Below, piece after piece: positions 1 through 7,336 of a stretch of 8,066 nt of DNA. The DNA lies in the NCBI GenBank assembly GCA_964644705.1, contig CAZXYF010000142.1, positions 1-8,066 of the forward strand, in the 5' to 3' direction. Positions within the stretch are counted from its first letter, which is position 1, and each line of letters starts with the position of its first letter. The position numbers and the translations under genes are program-made. The notes below the pieces were generated by a model. That model saw only the letters and a program-made list of their open reading frames with translations, was not told the origin of the DNA and searched no databases. This stretch comes from CAZXYF01 sp964644705. Its GTDB lineage: Bacteria; Planctomycetota; Brocadiia; SM23-32.

Positions 1-56
1 GCAGAAGCGCTCAGGAAACACCGGTTGTTATTCCCGGCTATTTTGCGAATTGGGGG

Positions 57-167
57 TCACTGTATTTTCCAACGGATCAGGAGTTCTGCGCCTCCATCAT
101 CGCCCCCCATTTTGTGCATTGAAAGCCAGAGAACGCGCACCTCATGGGCCTCGTCAATAAGCCGAAC
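57..167 (-). pseudogene. Possible remnant of a NarL-type response regulator receiver domain
   Basis: Directly after the histidine kinase stop codon, on the same strand but shifted by one frame, there is an open stretch containing IDEAHEVRVLWLSMHKM, ending at a TGA at 59-57. In NarL/FixJ-type response regulators the helix 3 to strand 4 region commonly reads like 'IREAxPEVRVLVLSMHxD', so the match covers a characteristic segment at about the right place. The part that should come before it (start codon, acidic pocket, phospho-accepting Asp) and the HTH output domain are absent, and no good start codon is visible. I infer a decayed partner regulator, with most of the gene deleted. It could also be chance similarity in about 37 codons. 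Confidence 0.3.
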
Positions 168-171
168 CGGG

Positions 172-2559
172 TTAGCGCACCGTATGAGTTGCTTTTGGGT
201 CTTCAGATGATGGATTCACCGGTATCACGAGTTCGAACCGACTGCCTTCACCGGGTGTGCTGTCCATCACCAGAATCCCGCCCAGTAATGCTACCCGCTC
301 TTCGATACTGAACAAACCCAGCCCCCGATTTTCAACCGGTTGTTCCTCCAGATCATCCGGATCAAAACCCACTCCGTCATCTTCAACAACAATGCGCACG
401 TTATCGTTCCGCTGAAGCATTTCAAGTTTAGCCTGATCGACCTCGGAGTGTTTGACAGCATTGTACAGCAATTCCCTGGTCGCTCGATAGGCAAAATTGC
501 GTCGCTGTTCCGGCATATCAGACACTTCCTTCTCCACGTCAGTTCCGATCTCGAATCCATATCGGGCGGCCATGTTTGAAGCCAGATAATCTAATGCCGG
601 TCCCAGCCCCTGCGTATGGAGCATCGGAGGGGCGAGCTCGTGGCTCAAGGAACGGGACGTCTGGATGGCCTCGCCCAGCGCCTCGGTCACCTCTTCTGCC
701 GCTTGCTGGAGTTCCGCATCCTCCGCGGAACCAAACACCCCCGCGCGTAGCTTTGCGTAGGCGAGAGTCTGCTGCAGATCGTCATGCAGCACACGCGCAA
801 GTTTACGCCGTTCCCGGTCCTCAGCACTCGCCAGTTCAAGCGCCAGGCGCTGCAGCTGCTCGGCCCGCTGTTCAACCTCCGCGGTGCGCTGTTCCACCCG
901 GGCCTCCAGTTCTGCGTTGAGTTCCCTCAACTCCTGTTCAGCCTTCTTTCTCTCCGTAATATCGCTGAACAACACACCAATACGTCCCGGATTGGTTTTG
1001 TAGGCATGCACCTCGAACCACGAATCGACCTCGGACACGTAGTTTTCCATCCGGACGGGCCGGCCGGTGCTTTCCGTCTGCTCAACCCCCTCCAGCCAGT
1101 AGGACTGGATCCCCGGCATCACCTGGCGCAGCCGCTTACCAATCACATCCTCCCGTTTGAACCCGATAACTTCCTCCGTGGCCGGGTTGGCGTCCACTAT
1201 CCTGTAGCCGGTCGTCTCCCCGACCTCGTTGGTAATGCTTTCCAGGAGTCCGAAGCCCTGACTCATATTGGTGAAAAGATCATGATAACGCTGCTCGCTC
1301 TCTCGCAGGGCATCCTCGGCGTGTTTACGTTCTGTAATATCGTTCAGCAACGCCGCGAATCGCCCCGGGAATGTCTGGTAGGCAAGCACCTCGTACCATC
1401 GATCCAAATCCTCGGAATAATTCTCGAAATGCGCCGATCCGCCGGTGAAGGCCACCTCCGCACAGGTTTCAATCCCGAAACTCTCGGTATTCGGAAACAC
1501 CTGCCGGACGGTCCGCCCCACAATTTCATCCCGACCCAGATCGATCATGTCCTCAAAGGCGGGGTTGACCTCCACAAAACGATAATCCGTGGGACGCCCT
1601 TCCTCGTCGGTGACAATCTCATGCAGAGCAAATCCCTCCGTCATGTTGTTGAAAAGCGTCCGGTAACGTCGCTCACTCTCACTCAGGCGGTGATACAGCA
1701 GATTGTACGGACTGGCCAGTCCCGTAACGATCACGGCTTTATAGATCAAATAGTAGGAGACCACTTTGAACGAATGTCCCAACACAACGTATAAGTCGCT
1801 GGTATTCCCATAGAACGTGAAGGACAATTCCGAGGCCACTGCCAGAAGGATTGCCCCCAGAAGCAGGTGCAGCACTCCTTTTTCAAAAGCGGCCCGCCGG
1901 CGATACAGCAGCCAGGCTCCGCCCAGCAACATCTCGCAGACAAGAAGTTCGCTGCCAACCTTGAACAATGTCGGCCCCGTTTCCGCCGTCCAGCAAACGG
2001 GAAACATTCCGGCGAAAATAACCCCCACAAGCAGTGTGGTTACTCCGGCACTCCCGGCCAGTGTCACCCGGGGGCGGAGGGATCGGTTCACAACGAGGGG
2101 GGCCAGCAAAAGGGTCAAACCCTGAAGATACCGGGCACCCACCCACAACTGAATTGCCAGGTCTGTGCCGTATTCCGGGAACACGCCCATCCCGGGAAAC
2201 GCCAGCGCGTGGATCAGATCCACAGCCGCAACAGAAGCGTAGCCGATCCCCACGAGAAGGAAATAATCGTTATCGAGGACATCCCGTGAATTCCACGCCA
2301 GCATGGCCACACCAACCGCAACCGCCACAGTAAACCCTTCGGCCAGGCTGTGGAAAAGGAGGTAGTTGTAAACGCTGGTTGCGTAGAGAACCCCAAAAGC
2401 CAACAGTATGAAGAGCGCCCCCACCAGCCAGACCATCGGCCCGGATGGAACATCATCCGCCGTGGCTGCAGAACCCGACCGGGGTCGAAGTTTCCGCTCG
2501 GGCACGTGTCCCGCCGCTCGCCCTGTTCCTGTCCTCTTCTTCCTGTCACCTTGGCTCAT
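172..2559 (-). CDS. Membrane sensor histidine kinase: MASE3, two PAS domains, NarL/DegS-type kinase core
   Basis: This 795-residue protein should autophosphorylate on histidine and pass the phosphate to a response regulator. Residues 42-280 form 7-8 membrane helices with the MASE3 signature (YNYLLFHSLAE at 64-74, then AWNSRD), a membrane sensor domain of unknown ligand. Two PAS domains follow (about 292-415 and 421-540), each ending in a DITERK motif, then a coiled coil (about 536-590). The HisKA_3 dimerisation helix has the phospho-acceptor H592 in ARVLHDDLQQ. The HATPase domain shows an N box (N700 in LLYNAVKH), a DDGVGF box (727-732) and RGLGLFSIEERV. The ATG at 2559 is chosen because AAGGGG lies 7 nt upstream and a good promoter lies further out. 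The open frame continues upstream across the N gap, but that extension is not protein-like. There is no receiver domain, so it needs a separate regulator, and no intact one is in view. Confidence 0.93.
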   Translation of the reverse strand: MSQGDRKKRTGTGRAAGHVPERKLRPRSGSAATADDVPSGPMVWLVGALFILLAFGVLYATSVYNYLLFHSLAEGFTVAVAVGVAMLAWNSRDVLDNDYFLLVGIGYASVAAVDLIHALAFPGMGVFPEYGTDLAIQLWVGARYLQGLTLLLAPLVVNRSLRPRVTLAGSAGVTTLLVGVIFAGMFPVCWTAETGPTLFKVGSELLVCEMLLGGAWLLYRRRAAFEKGVLHLLLGAILLAVASELSFTFYGNTSDLYVVLGHSFKVVSYYLIYKAVIVTGLASPYNLLYHRLSESERRYRTLFNNMTEGFALHEIVTDEEGRPTDYRFVEVNPAFEDMIDLGRDEIVGRTVRQVFPNTESFGIETCAEVAFTGGSAHFENYSEDLDRWYEVLAYQTFPGRFAALLNDITERKHAEDALRESEQRYHDLFTNMSQGFGLLESITNEVGETTGYRIVDANPATEEVIGFKREDVIGKRLRQVMPGIQSYWLEGVEQTESTGRPVRMENYVSEVDSWFEVHAYKTNPGRIGVLFSDITERKKAEQELRELNAELEARVEQRTAEVEQRAEQLQRLALELASAEDRERRKLARVLHDDLQQTLAYAKLRAGVFGSAEDAELQQAAEEVTEALGEAIQTSRSLSHELAPPMLHTQGLGPALDYLASNMAARYGFEIGTDVEKEVSDMPEQRRNFAYRATRELLYNAVKHSEVDQAKLEMLQRNDNVRIVVEDDGVGFDPDDLEEQPVENRGLGLFSIEERVALLGGILVMDSTPGEGSRFELVIPVNPSSEDPKATHTVR

Positions 2560-2582
2560 GCATTTGCCCCTTGCCCCCCCGC

Positions 2583-2601
2583 TTACGTCATTTTGCTCCT
2601 C
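2583..2601 (-). promoter_or_regulatory. Shine-Dalgarno plus two-codon start-stop minigene in the kinase leader
   Basis: In the presumed 5' untranslated region of the histidine kinase, GAGGAG (2601-2596) stands 4 nt before ATG-ACG-TAA (2591-2583). This is a stronger ribosome-binding sequence than the one in front of the kinase itself, and it would make only Met-Thr. It may be chance, or a minigene that tunes ribosome loading. It does not change the kinase start, because the frame is closed at once. Confidence 0.2.
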
Positions 2602-2614
2602 AACCCACAATCCC

Positions 2615-2643
2615 ACTATAGCACCGTTACCCCAGCCGATCAA
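2615..2643 (-). promoter_or_regulatory. Sigma-70-like promoter for the histidine kinase
   Basis: Read on the minus strand, a -35 box TTGATC (2643-2638) is followed after 17 bases by a -10 box TATAGT (2620-2615), matching the consensus at 4 of 6 and 5 of 6 positions. Transcription would start near 2608, giving a leader of about 48 nt before the ATG at 2559. The ideal spacing and the lack of any other gene upstream support it; it is a prediction only. Confidence 0.55.
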
Positions 2644-2841
2644 AATCTTACACCACAACCAGGGGCCGTTCGCACAAATGCTGTGCCGAGGGCTCACTCC
2701 CGCCACCGCGGGCACACCGTCTTTACTTCCCGCACATATCCGCCGCTGCAAACGCTTGAAATGTTCCGGATAGTTCCTGTCCTCAAGGGCCGTACGCGGT
2801 GCTGCGCGGATGTTCAATGAAGCACAGGACGTATTTGTTGA

Positions 2842-2864
2842 GGTGAATGCGCCACGCTTGCACC
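2842..2864. promoter_or_regulatory. Imperfect 23-bp inverted repeat, possible operator or hairpin
   Basis: The half-sites GGTGAATGCG and CGCTTGCACC are separated by 3 bases and pair at 8 of 10 positions. The repeat lies about 50 bases upstream of the plus-strand ATG at 2913, where an operator for a dimeric regulator or a small leader hairpin would be plausible. No matching second copy was noticed in the window, and nothing identifies a binding protein. Confidence 0.25.
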
Positions 2865-2912
2865 GGGTATGTGTATCGTTCAACATGCTCAATGGGCGTT
2901 GGGAGATGAACG

Positions 2913-2950
2913 ATGAAACGCAAACTGGAGAACTGGTTTGGGGACGTATG
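2913..2950 (+). CDS. Possible gene start truncated by the assembly gap
   Basis: GGGAG at 2901-2905 stands 7 nt before an ATG at 2913, an ideal ribosome-binding arrangement, and the frame MKRKLENWFGDV stays open to the edge of the N gap. It may be the true start of the GH95 gene, because with exactly 100 N the frame joins and gives 850 residues. It may also be a separate small gene lost in the gap. The short peptide is charged, is not a signal peptide, and resembles nothing I recognise. A second frame starting at 2810 is also open to the gap (it reads LNGRWEMNDETQTGELVWG near the end) but has no ribosome-binding site. Only one of the two can be right, and possibly neither is. Confidence 0.25.
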
Positions 2951-3050
2951 NNNNNNNNNNNNNNNNNNNNNNNNNNNNNNNNNNNNNNNNNNNNNNNNNN
3001 NNNNNNNNNNNNNNNNNNNNNNNNNNNNNNNNNNNNNNNNNNNNNNNNNN
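2951..3050. other. Assembly gap of 100 N
   Basis: Exactly 100 undetermined bases. A round 100 is a common placeholder for a scaffold join of unknown size, so the real distance, and even the adjacency of the kinase side and the GH95 side, are uncertain. Any reading frame that crosses it is artificial. The 5' end of the GH95 gene and its ribosome-binding site and promoter probably fall here. Confidence 0.97.
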
Positions 3051-3059
3051 CAATCTGGC

Positions 3060-5465
3060 ATGACGCTGCGACAACCCGCCACGCGATGGCAGGATGCCTG
3101 CCCCGTGGGCAACGGATCCATCGGCGCAATGGTTTATGGACATATCCGGAAGGAACAAATCCTCCTCAATCACGAACGCCTCTGGCGCAAAAGTCCCAAG
3201 CCGGAGCTGGCGGATGTCTCCGATCTCCGGGAAGAAGTGCGCGCTTTGCTTCACAACGGCCAGTACGAAGATGCGGCTGAACTCCTGCCAAAAGCGATGA
3301 TCGAACGCGGGGGAGCCGGGAAAAGACCCGATCCCTACTCCCCCCTGGGCTGGCTGCACCTGGATCTGGACAAACCGGGCGGGGTGTTCACCGGTTATCG
3401 TCGCGGGGTGGATTTCACAACCGCCGAGGCGTGGACACAGTGGACAATCAACGACGCTGAATTTTCCCGGCGGTGTTTTGTCAGCCGGGAACACGACGCA
3501 GTTGTGATCCACCAGTCCGCCGACATGCCCGTGGTTTTTGATGCTTCCCTGTGCTTCCAGGCGGAAGATCGGTTCAATCAGGCCCGCACGCAATACGCAC
3601 AGGCCACTTTTCAGAACACCATGGGATCACAGGATGATGATCAGATGGCAAACCCGTTCTCCCTGCCGGTCGAGACCACCGCAGGCAGCGACGCCTCGTG
3701 TTTCTGGCTCATCGGCGAAACGGAAGAGGATATGAGATACGGCACGGTCGGACGCGTCATCGCCCCCGGCGGAACGATGACCACGTCGGATGGGGTGCTA
3801 TCGGTCAGTGACGCGGAGGAGCTGCTGGTGCTGACGAAAGTTTTCACCGACGAAGCTCCGAACGCCGCTCTGGACCGACTCCGCAATGAACTTCTCGACC
3901 TGCCGGAGGACTACGATCAACTATTGGCTCCCCACGCTGAATCACACGACCAGATATTTAACCGGTGCCGCATCACGCTGGGCGATGGCGATGACGGGGA
4001 GACGCCCAATGCGGAACTTCTGGCGGAAGCCTACGACGGTGAAGCGCCCGACGCCCTGCTGGAACGGATGTATCACTTCGGCCGATACCTGCTGATCTGC
4101 TCCTCGGGAGAACTGCCCGCCAACCTCCAGGGCGTGTGGAACGGCCACTATTCCCCCCCGTGGAGCAGCGACTATCACAACGACGAAAACATCCAGATGA
4201 ATTACTGGCAGGCCGGTCCGGGCAACATGCCCGAACTGATGATGCCACTGATGGAATATTACACCTCGTTCATGGACGACTACCGCGAGAACGCCCGGAA
4301 GCTGTACGGAGCCGACGGCATCCTCCTGCCCATCGTCCAGACCACTCACGCCCTGGCCCGATCCGCCCCCTGGGTGCACTGGACGGCGGCCGCGGGGTGG
4401 ATGGCCCAGCATTTCTACGATTATTATTCGTTCACGGGCGATACCGAAACGCTTGAAACACACGTCTTGTCATGGTTGACGGGCTGCCTGGACTTTTACG
4501 AGGATTTCCTCGTTGAGGACGAGAACGGCCAGCTGGAATTCTGCCCATCCCTCTCGCCGGAAAACGTGCCCGATCGAGCTGACTGTAACATGGTCACCGT
4601 CAATGCCACAATGGATCTGGCCGTCTGCCGGGAGGTCCTCACCCATCTCAAATCAACCTGCCGCACCCTGGGCGGACACCAGGACACCATTCAGCGCTGC
4701 GACGCCATTCTGACCCGACTCCCTGATTATGAGATCAACGACGACGGCGCCCTCGCCGAATGGCTGGAGGATGAATTCCCCGACAACTACCATCACCGGC
4801 ATCAATCACACCTTTACCCGGTATTCCCCGGCCTCGAGATCACCGCGGAGTCCGCGCCCGAACTGTTTGAAGCCTGCCGAACGGCGGTGGAGAAGAGATT
4901 GGTGCTCGGACTCACCAGCCAAACCGGCTGGTCGATGGCGCACATGGCCAACATCTTTGCCCGTCTGGCGGAAGATGACCGGGCGGTGGAGTGTCTCGAC
5001 ATCCTGACCCGTGCCGAGACGGGTCCCAACCTGCTGACCTATCACAACGACTGGCGTGGAATGGGCCTGTCCCTGCCTTGGCTCGGATCGCCCCCCTTCC
5101 AGATCGATGCTAATTTCGGCCTTTCGGCGGCCGTGCTTGAGATGCTGGTGGTCTCAACACCCGATTGCATCCGGCTTCTGCCCGGGCTACCCGACCGATG
5201 GGAAACCGGTCGGGTGGACAGCATCGCCTGCCGGGGGCAGATTGAGGTGGCACTGGAGTGGGATCAGCCAAACCACCGGCTAACCGCCGAGCTAACGAGT
5301 GCAGATGGCGGCGAGATCACCCTGCGCCTCCCCCACTTCATCGAGCAAATGGACTGCCCGGATGATTCTGTTGATATCAGCCGGTCCGGCATGGGCGAGT
5401 GCTACCGGGTGGTTGATCTGCCGGCGGGTCAGCAAATCACATTATCCATTCAAATGCGTGGATGA
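3060..5465 (+). CDS. GH95 family glycoside hydrolase, alpha-L-fucosidase-like
   Basis: GH95 enzymes are inverting hydrolases that mainly remove alpha-1,2-linked L-fucose from glycans. From ATG 3060 the protein has 801 residues, about normal for the family. It opens with the N-terminal family pattern PATRWQDACPVGNGSIGAMVYG (first 20 residues of interest at 6-25) and has the (alpha/alpha)6-barrel core signatures LPANLQGVWN (352-361), NIQMNYW (377-383), CPSLSPEN (495-502), HRHQSHLYPVFPG (579-591), TGWSMAH (622-628) and FQIDANFG (680-687). Against Bifidobacterium AfcA, the presumed acid (E501 in SPEN) and base (D683 in QIDANFG) are kept, as is H373 (AfcA H419, linked to fucose rather than galactose preference). 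N423 corresponds to N377, but N421 aligns with D375. No signal peptide is seen, though it could lie in the gap. The start is uncertain: no Shine-Dalgarno is visible in the 9 known bases before 3060, and 2913 is an alternative. The stop lies 24 bases from the convergent membrane-protein gene. Confidence 0.88.
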   Translation: MTLRQPATRWQDACPVGNGSIGAMVYGHIRKEQILLNHERLWRKSPKPELADVSDLREEVRALLHNGQYEDAAELLPKAMIERGGAGKRPDPYSPLGWLHLDLDKPGGVFTGYRRGVDFTTAEAWTQWTINDAEFSRRCFVSREHDAVVIHQSADMPVVFDASLCFQAEDRFNQARTQYAQATFQNTMGSQDDDQMANPFSLPVETTAGSDASCFWLIGETEEDMRYGTVGRVIAPGGTMTTSDGVLSVSDAEELLVLTKVFTDEAPNAALDRLRNELLDLPEDYDQLLAPHAESHDQIFNRCRITLGDGDDGETPNAELLAEAYDGEAPDALLERMYHFGRYLLICSSGELPANLQGVWNGHYSPPWSSDYHNDENIQMNYWQAGPGNMPELMMPLMEYYTSFMDDYRENARKLYGADGILLPIVQTTHALARSAPWVHWTAAAGWMAQHFYDYYSFTGDTETLETHVLSWLTGCLDFYEDFLVEDENGQLEFCPSLSPENVPDRADCNMVTVNATMDLAVCREVLTHLKSTCRTLGGHQDTIQRCDAILTRLPDYEINDDGALAEWLEDEFPDNYHHRHQSHLYPVFPGLEITAESAPELFEACRTAVEKRLVLGLTSQTGWSMAHMANIFARLAEDDRAVECLDILTRAETGPNLLTYHNDWRGMGLSLPWLGSPPFQIDANFGLSAAVLEMLVVSTPDCIRLLPGLPDRWETGRVDSIACRGQIEVALEWDQPNHRLTAELTSADGGEITLRLPHFIEQMDCPDDSVDISRSGMGECYRVVDLPAGQQITLSIQMRG

Positions 5466-5476
5466 ATCCTGTTTCT

Positions 5477-5498
5477 GGTGGATAAAAAACTATCCTCC
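5477..5498. terminator. Weak hairpin between convergent genes, possible shared terminator
   Basis: In the junction between the GH95 stop and the membrane-protein stop, GGATA (5480-5484) and TATCC (5491-5495) form a 5-bp stem around the 6-base loop AAAAAC, extendable past one mismatch by two G-C pairs. The following TGTTTTC on the plus strand is only a weak T tract. It overlaps the last codons of the membrane-protein gene. A bidirectional terminator is expected here, but this candidate is modest. Confidence 0.25.
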
Positions 5499-7310
5499 TG
5501 TTTTCTCGGACAGCAGATCCCACGATCGGGCATATCTCAGGCACCGACGGATGAGATTGCCTTTGATGCAACTGATAATGAAGGCCGCAAGGAAAAACAC
5601 GGCCCCTAAAATCAACACCATGGTCCCTTCCGTACTGTGCGCCCGGTAAATGGCCCGGCAGACCACAAAACTCAACCAGATTCCGGAGATGCTGGTATTA
5701 ACCAGGAAAGTGTATAGATACCGTTGATCATTGACGTACCACCCATATGCGGCCGCAAGAGCCATGTGCCCCAACAAATACGGAGCGAGCACAGCGGCAC
5801 CAAAGTCCATCTGGTATCCCGCTGTCAGCGCTATGCACAGAAAACACGGGAGAAACCATGCAGCGGCATTCTGCAGGAAACGGGCAACGCGATCCTCAAA
5901 AAGTGCTCCCACACTCAGAACCACGGCGAGCTCAAGGTGGATTGGAACCGCACCTCCGCCCGTGTTGAAACCCGTCCCGTGCAAAGCAACCGTGATTCCC
6001 ATGATAAAGGCGGTTACTGCCGTCAGTATTCTCCACGATGAACGATATCGAATTCCCTGCCAGAATCCAATCACCGCAATACCCAGAAGCGGTGTTAGCC
6101 GCGGGGCTTCCATGGTGAGGGGGTTCAACGTGGTTCCACTCGTCACGGACAATGCAGCCAGCACCACATAGAGGCCGGCTTCCGCACCGGGCACCTCCCG
6201 GATCCACGCGTAGGCGTAATAGGCGCACGCCATCACCGCTGCCAGGAGGAACGGAGGACCCGCCACACTCATGTAAGTCTGCAGATCAACCGGCATTTCC
6301 CCCGCCGGCTCGCCCACCACGGACAGGAGCATTCCCACCACCGGCACGACCAGTCCCGTGACACGCAGTTTCGTGCTATCGGAACAGACACCCGCCTCAA
6401 GCACCAGTAGCCCCAGAGCCATAACCAGCGGGGTCAGGAAGAATGGCATAAACGGACATCCGGCCATTTTGAACGGAAAGAACGACATCCCGAGCATATA
6501 GGAACGAAGACCAACCGCCAGCGCCAGCACGCCGAAAATGGCCCAGGGGAACCACGGCCAGCTCCACGGCGTACCGTTGTCCCGAACATAACTGCTACCG
6601 CGTCGGATGGCGGGTATGAGAGAAAGGAAGAGCATACCGGCCACACCGGGAAACAGATAGATCACCCAGCTCACCGCACTGGTGTTGGAGGGGCCCGCCG
6701 CCCATTCGACCACCGGGATTAAGAATGGATAAACAAAGAACAACCCCAGAAATCCGTAGAATGGAAGCCGATATAAATCCGGCAACCGAATACTCAGCAG
6801 GCTAAAGAGTCCCCAGCAGAGGACGAGTGAAAAAACCAGCCCCGTCAACATCAGCAGACCACCGGTGATTGGCGATCCCATAATGATCTCGTCGAAGCTG
6901 ACCGAAAGAGACAGCAGAAGAAGCAAAACGAGCAACAGCATCGACCGCGCGTCATCCCATACCTGGCCGAAACGTACGATAAAAACGGCCGAACAGGCCA
7001 TCAAAACGGTATATCCCGCCAGCACCGCAATGAGAGTCCACGCATCGCTGGACTGTTCGCTCACGTTGAACACCAACGTTAGTCCGTAAAGAACCAAACC
7101 CGCACTCATCAGGTAAAATGGATTTTGCGTATAACAGAACTTCAGGAATTTCCCCGGAAGACCCGATATTTCAATGGGGGTGCTGCCCGCTGATCGGCAA
7201 AGCTCCCACCGATCACCACCACGGTCCTTTTGGCCTGCGGGATCCCCTCCATCTGCCTGATCTGTTTCTTCATATTCCTTACCTGATTCACTCTTTTCAG
7301 AACTATCCAT
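5490..7310 (-). CDS. Polytopic membrane protein of unknown function
   Basis: This 606-residue protein is almost entirely hydrophobic after a charged, low-complexity N-terminus (about 1-50, rich in Glu, Asp, Gly and Lys, probably cytoplasmic and disordered). I count roughly 16-18 membrane helices between residue 66 and the C-terminus, starting right after the motif FCYTQNPFYLMSAGLVLYG; one helix is an unusually pure run of leucines (SMLLLVLLLLLSLSV). I see no ATP-binding, metal-binding or peptidase motif, and no periplasmic domain of any size. The C-terminus is short and basic (KGNLIRRCLRYARSW). The overall form suggests a transporter, a lipid- or polysaccharide-handling protein, or a membrane sensor, but I do not recognise the family. 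ATG 7310 is preferred, with GGAAAGG 9 nt upstream; a TTG at 7328 would add six residues. It lies 26 bases downstream of the HTH/zinc-ribbon gene and is very likely cotranscribed with it. Confidence 0.88.
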   Translation of the reverse strand: MDSSEKSESGKEYEETDQADGGDPAGQKDRGGDRWELCRSAGSTPIEISGLPGKFLKFCYTQNPFYLMSAGLVLYGLTLVFNVSEQSSDAWTLIAVLAGYTVLMACSAVFIVRFGQVWDDARSMLLLVLLLLLSLSVSFDEIIMGSPITGGLLMLTGLVFSLVLCWGLFSLLSIRLPDLYRLPFYGFLGLFFVYPFLIPVVEWAAGPSNTSAVSWVIYLFPGVAGMLFLSLIPAIRRGSSYVRDNGTPWSWPWFPWAIFGVLALAVGLRSYMLGMSFFPFKMAGCPFMPFFLTPLVMALGLLVLEAGVCSDSTKLRVTGLVVPVVGMLLSVVGEPAGEMPVDLQTYMSVAGPPFLLAAVMACAYYAYAWIREVPGAEAGLYVVLAALSVTSGTTLNPLTMEAPRLTPLLGIAVIGFWQGIRYRSSWRILTAVTAFIMGITVALHGTGFNTGGGAVPIHLELAVVLSVGALFEDRVARFLQNAAAWFLPCFLCIALTAGYQMDFGAAVLAPYLLGHMALAAAYGWYVNDQRYLYTFLVNTSISGIWLSFVVCRAIYRAHSTEGTMVLILGAVFFLAAFIISCIKGNLIRRCLRYARSWDLLSEKTGG

Positions 7311-7336
7311 TGTCGAAGACCTTTCCAATAAGAATA

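Noticed and set aside
25..210. 61-codon plus-strand frame at the left edge
   Set aside because: It overlaps the 3' end of the kinase on the other strand and has no ribosome-binding site or recognisable features.
784..1794. 336-codon open frame on the plus strand inside the histidine kinase
   Set aside because: It lies antisense to well-conserved PAS and kinase sequence and has no recognisable domain; it is a shadow frame of GC-rich coding DNA.
2574..2580. Seven-base C run upstream of the kinase as a phase-variation tract
   Set aside because: It lies outside the coding sequence and the promoter core, and seven bases is short for slippage-based switching.
2560..3129. N-terminal extension of the histidine kinase across the N gap, making 985 residues
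   Set aside because: The extra residues do not look like protein, cross undetermined bases, and run through a good promoter; the ATG at 2559 has a ribosome-binding site and gives a complete MASE3 kinase.
3942..4463. 173-codon minus-strand frame inside the GH95 gene
   Set aside because: It is antisense to conserved GH95 motifs and shows no domain of its own.
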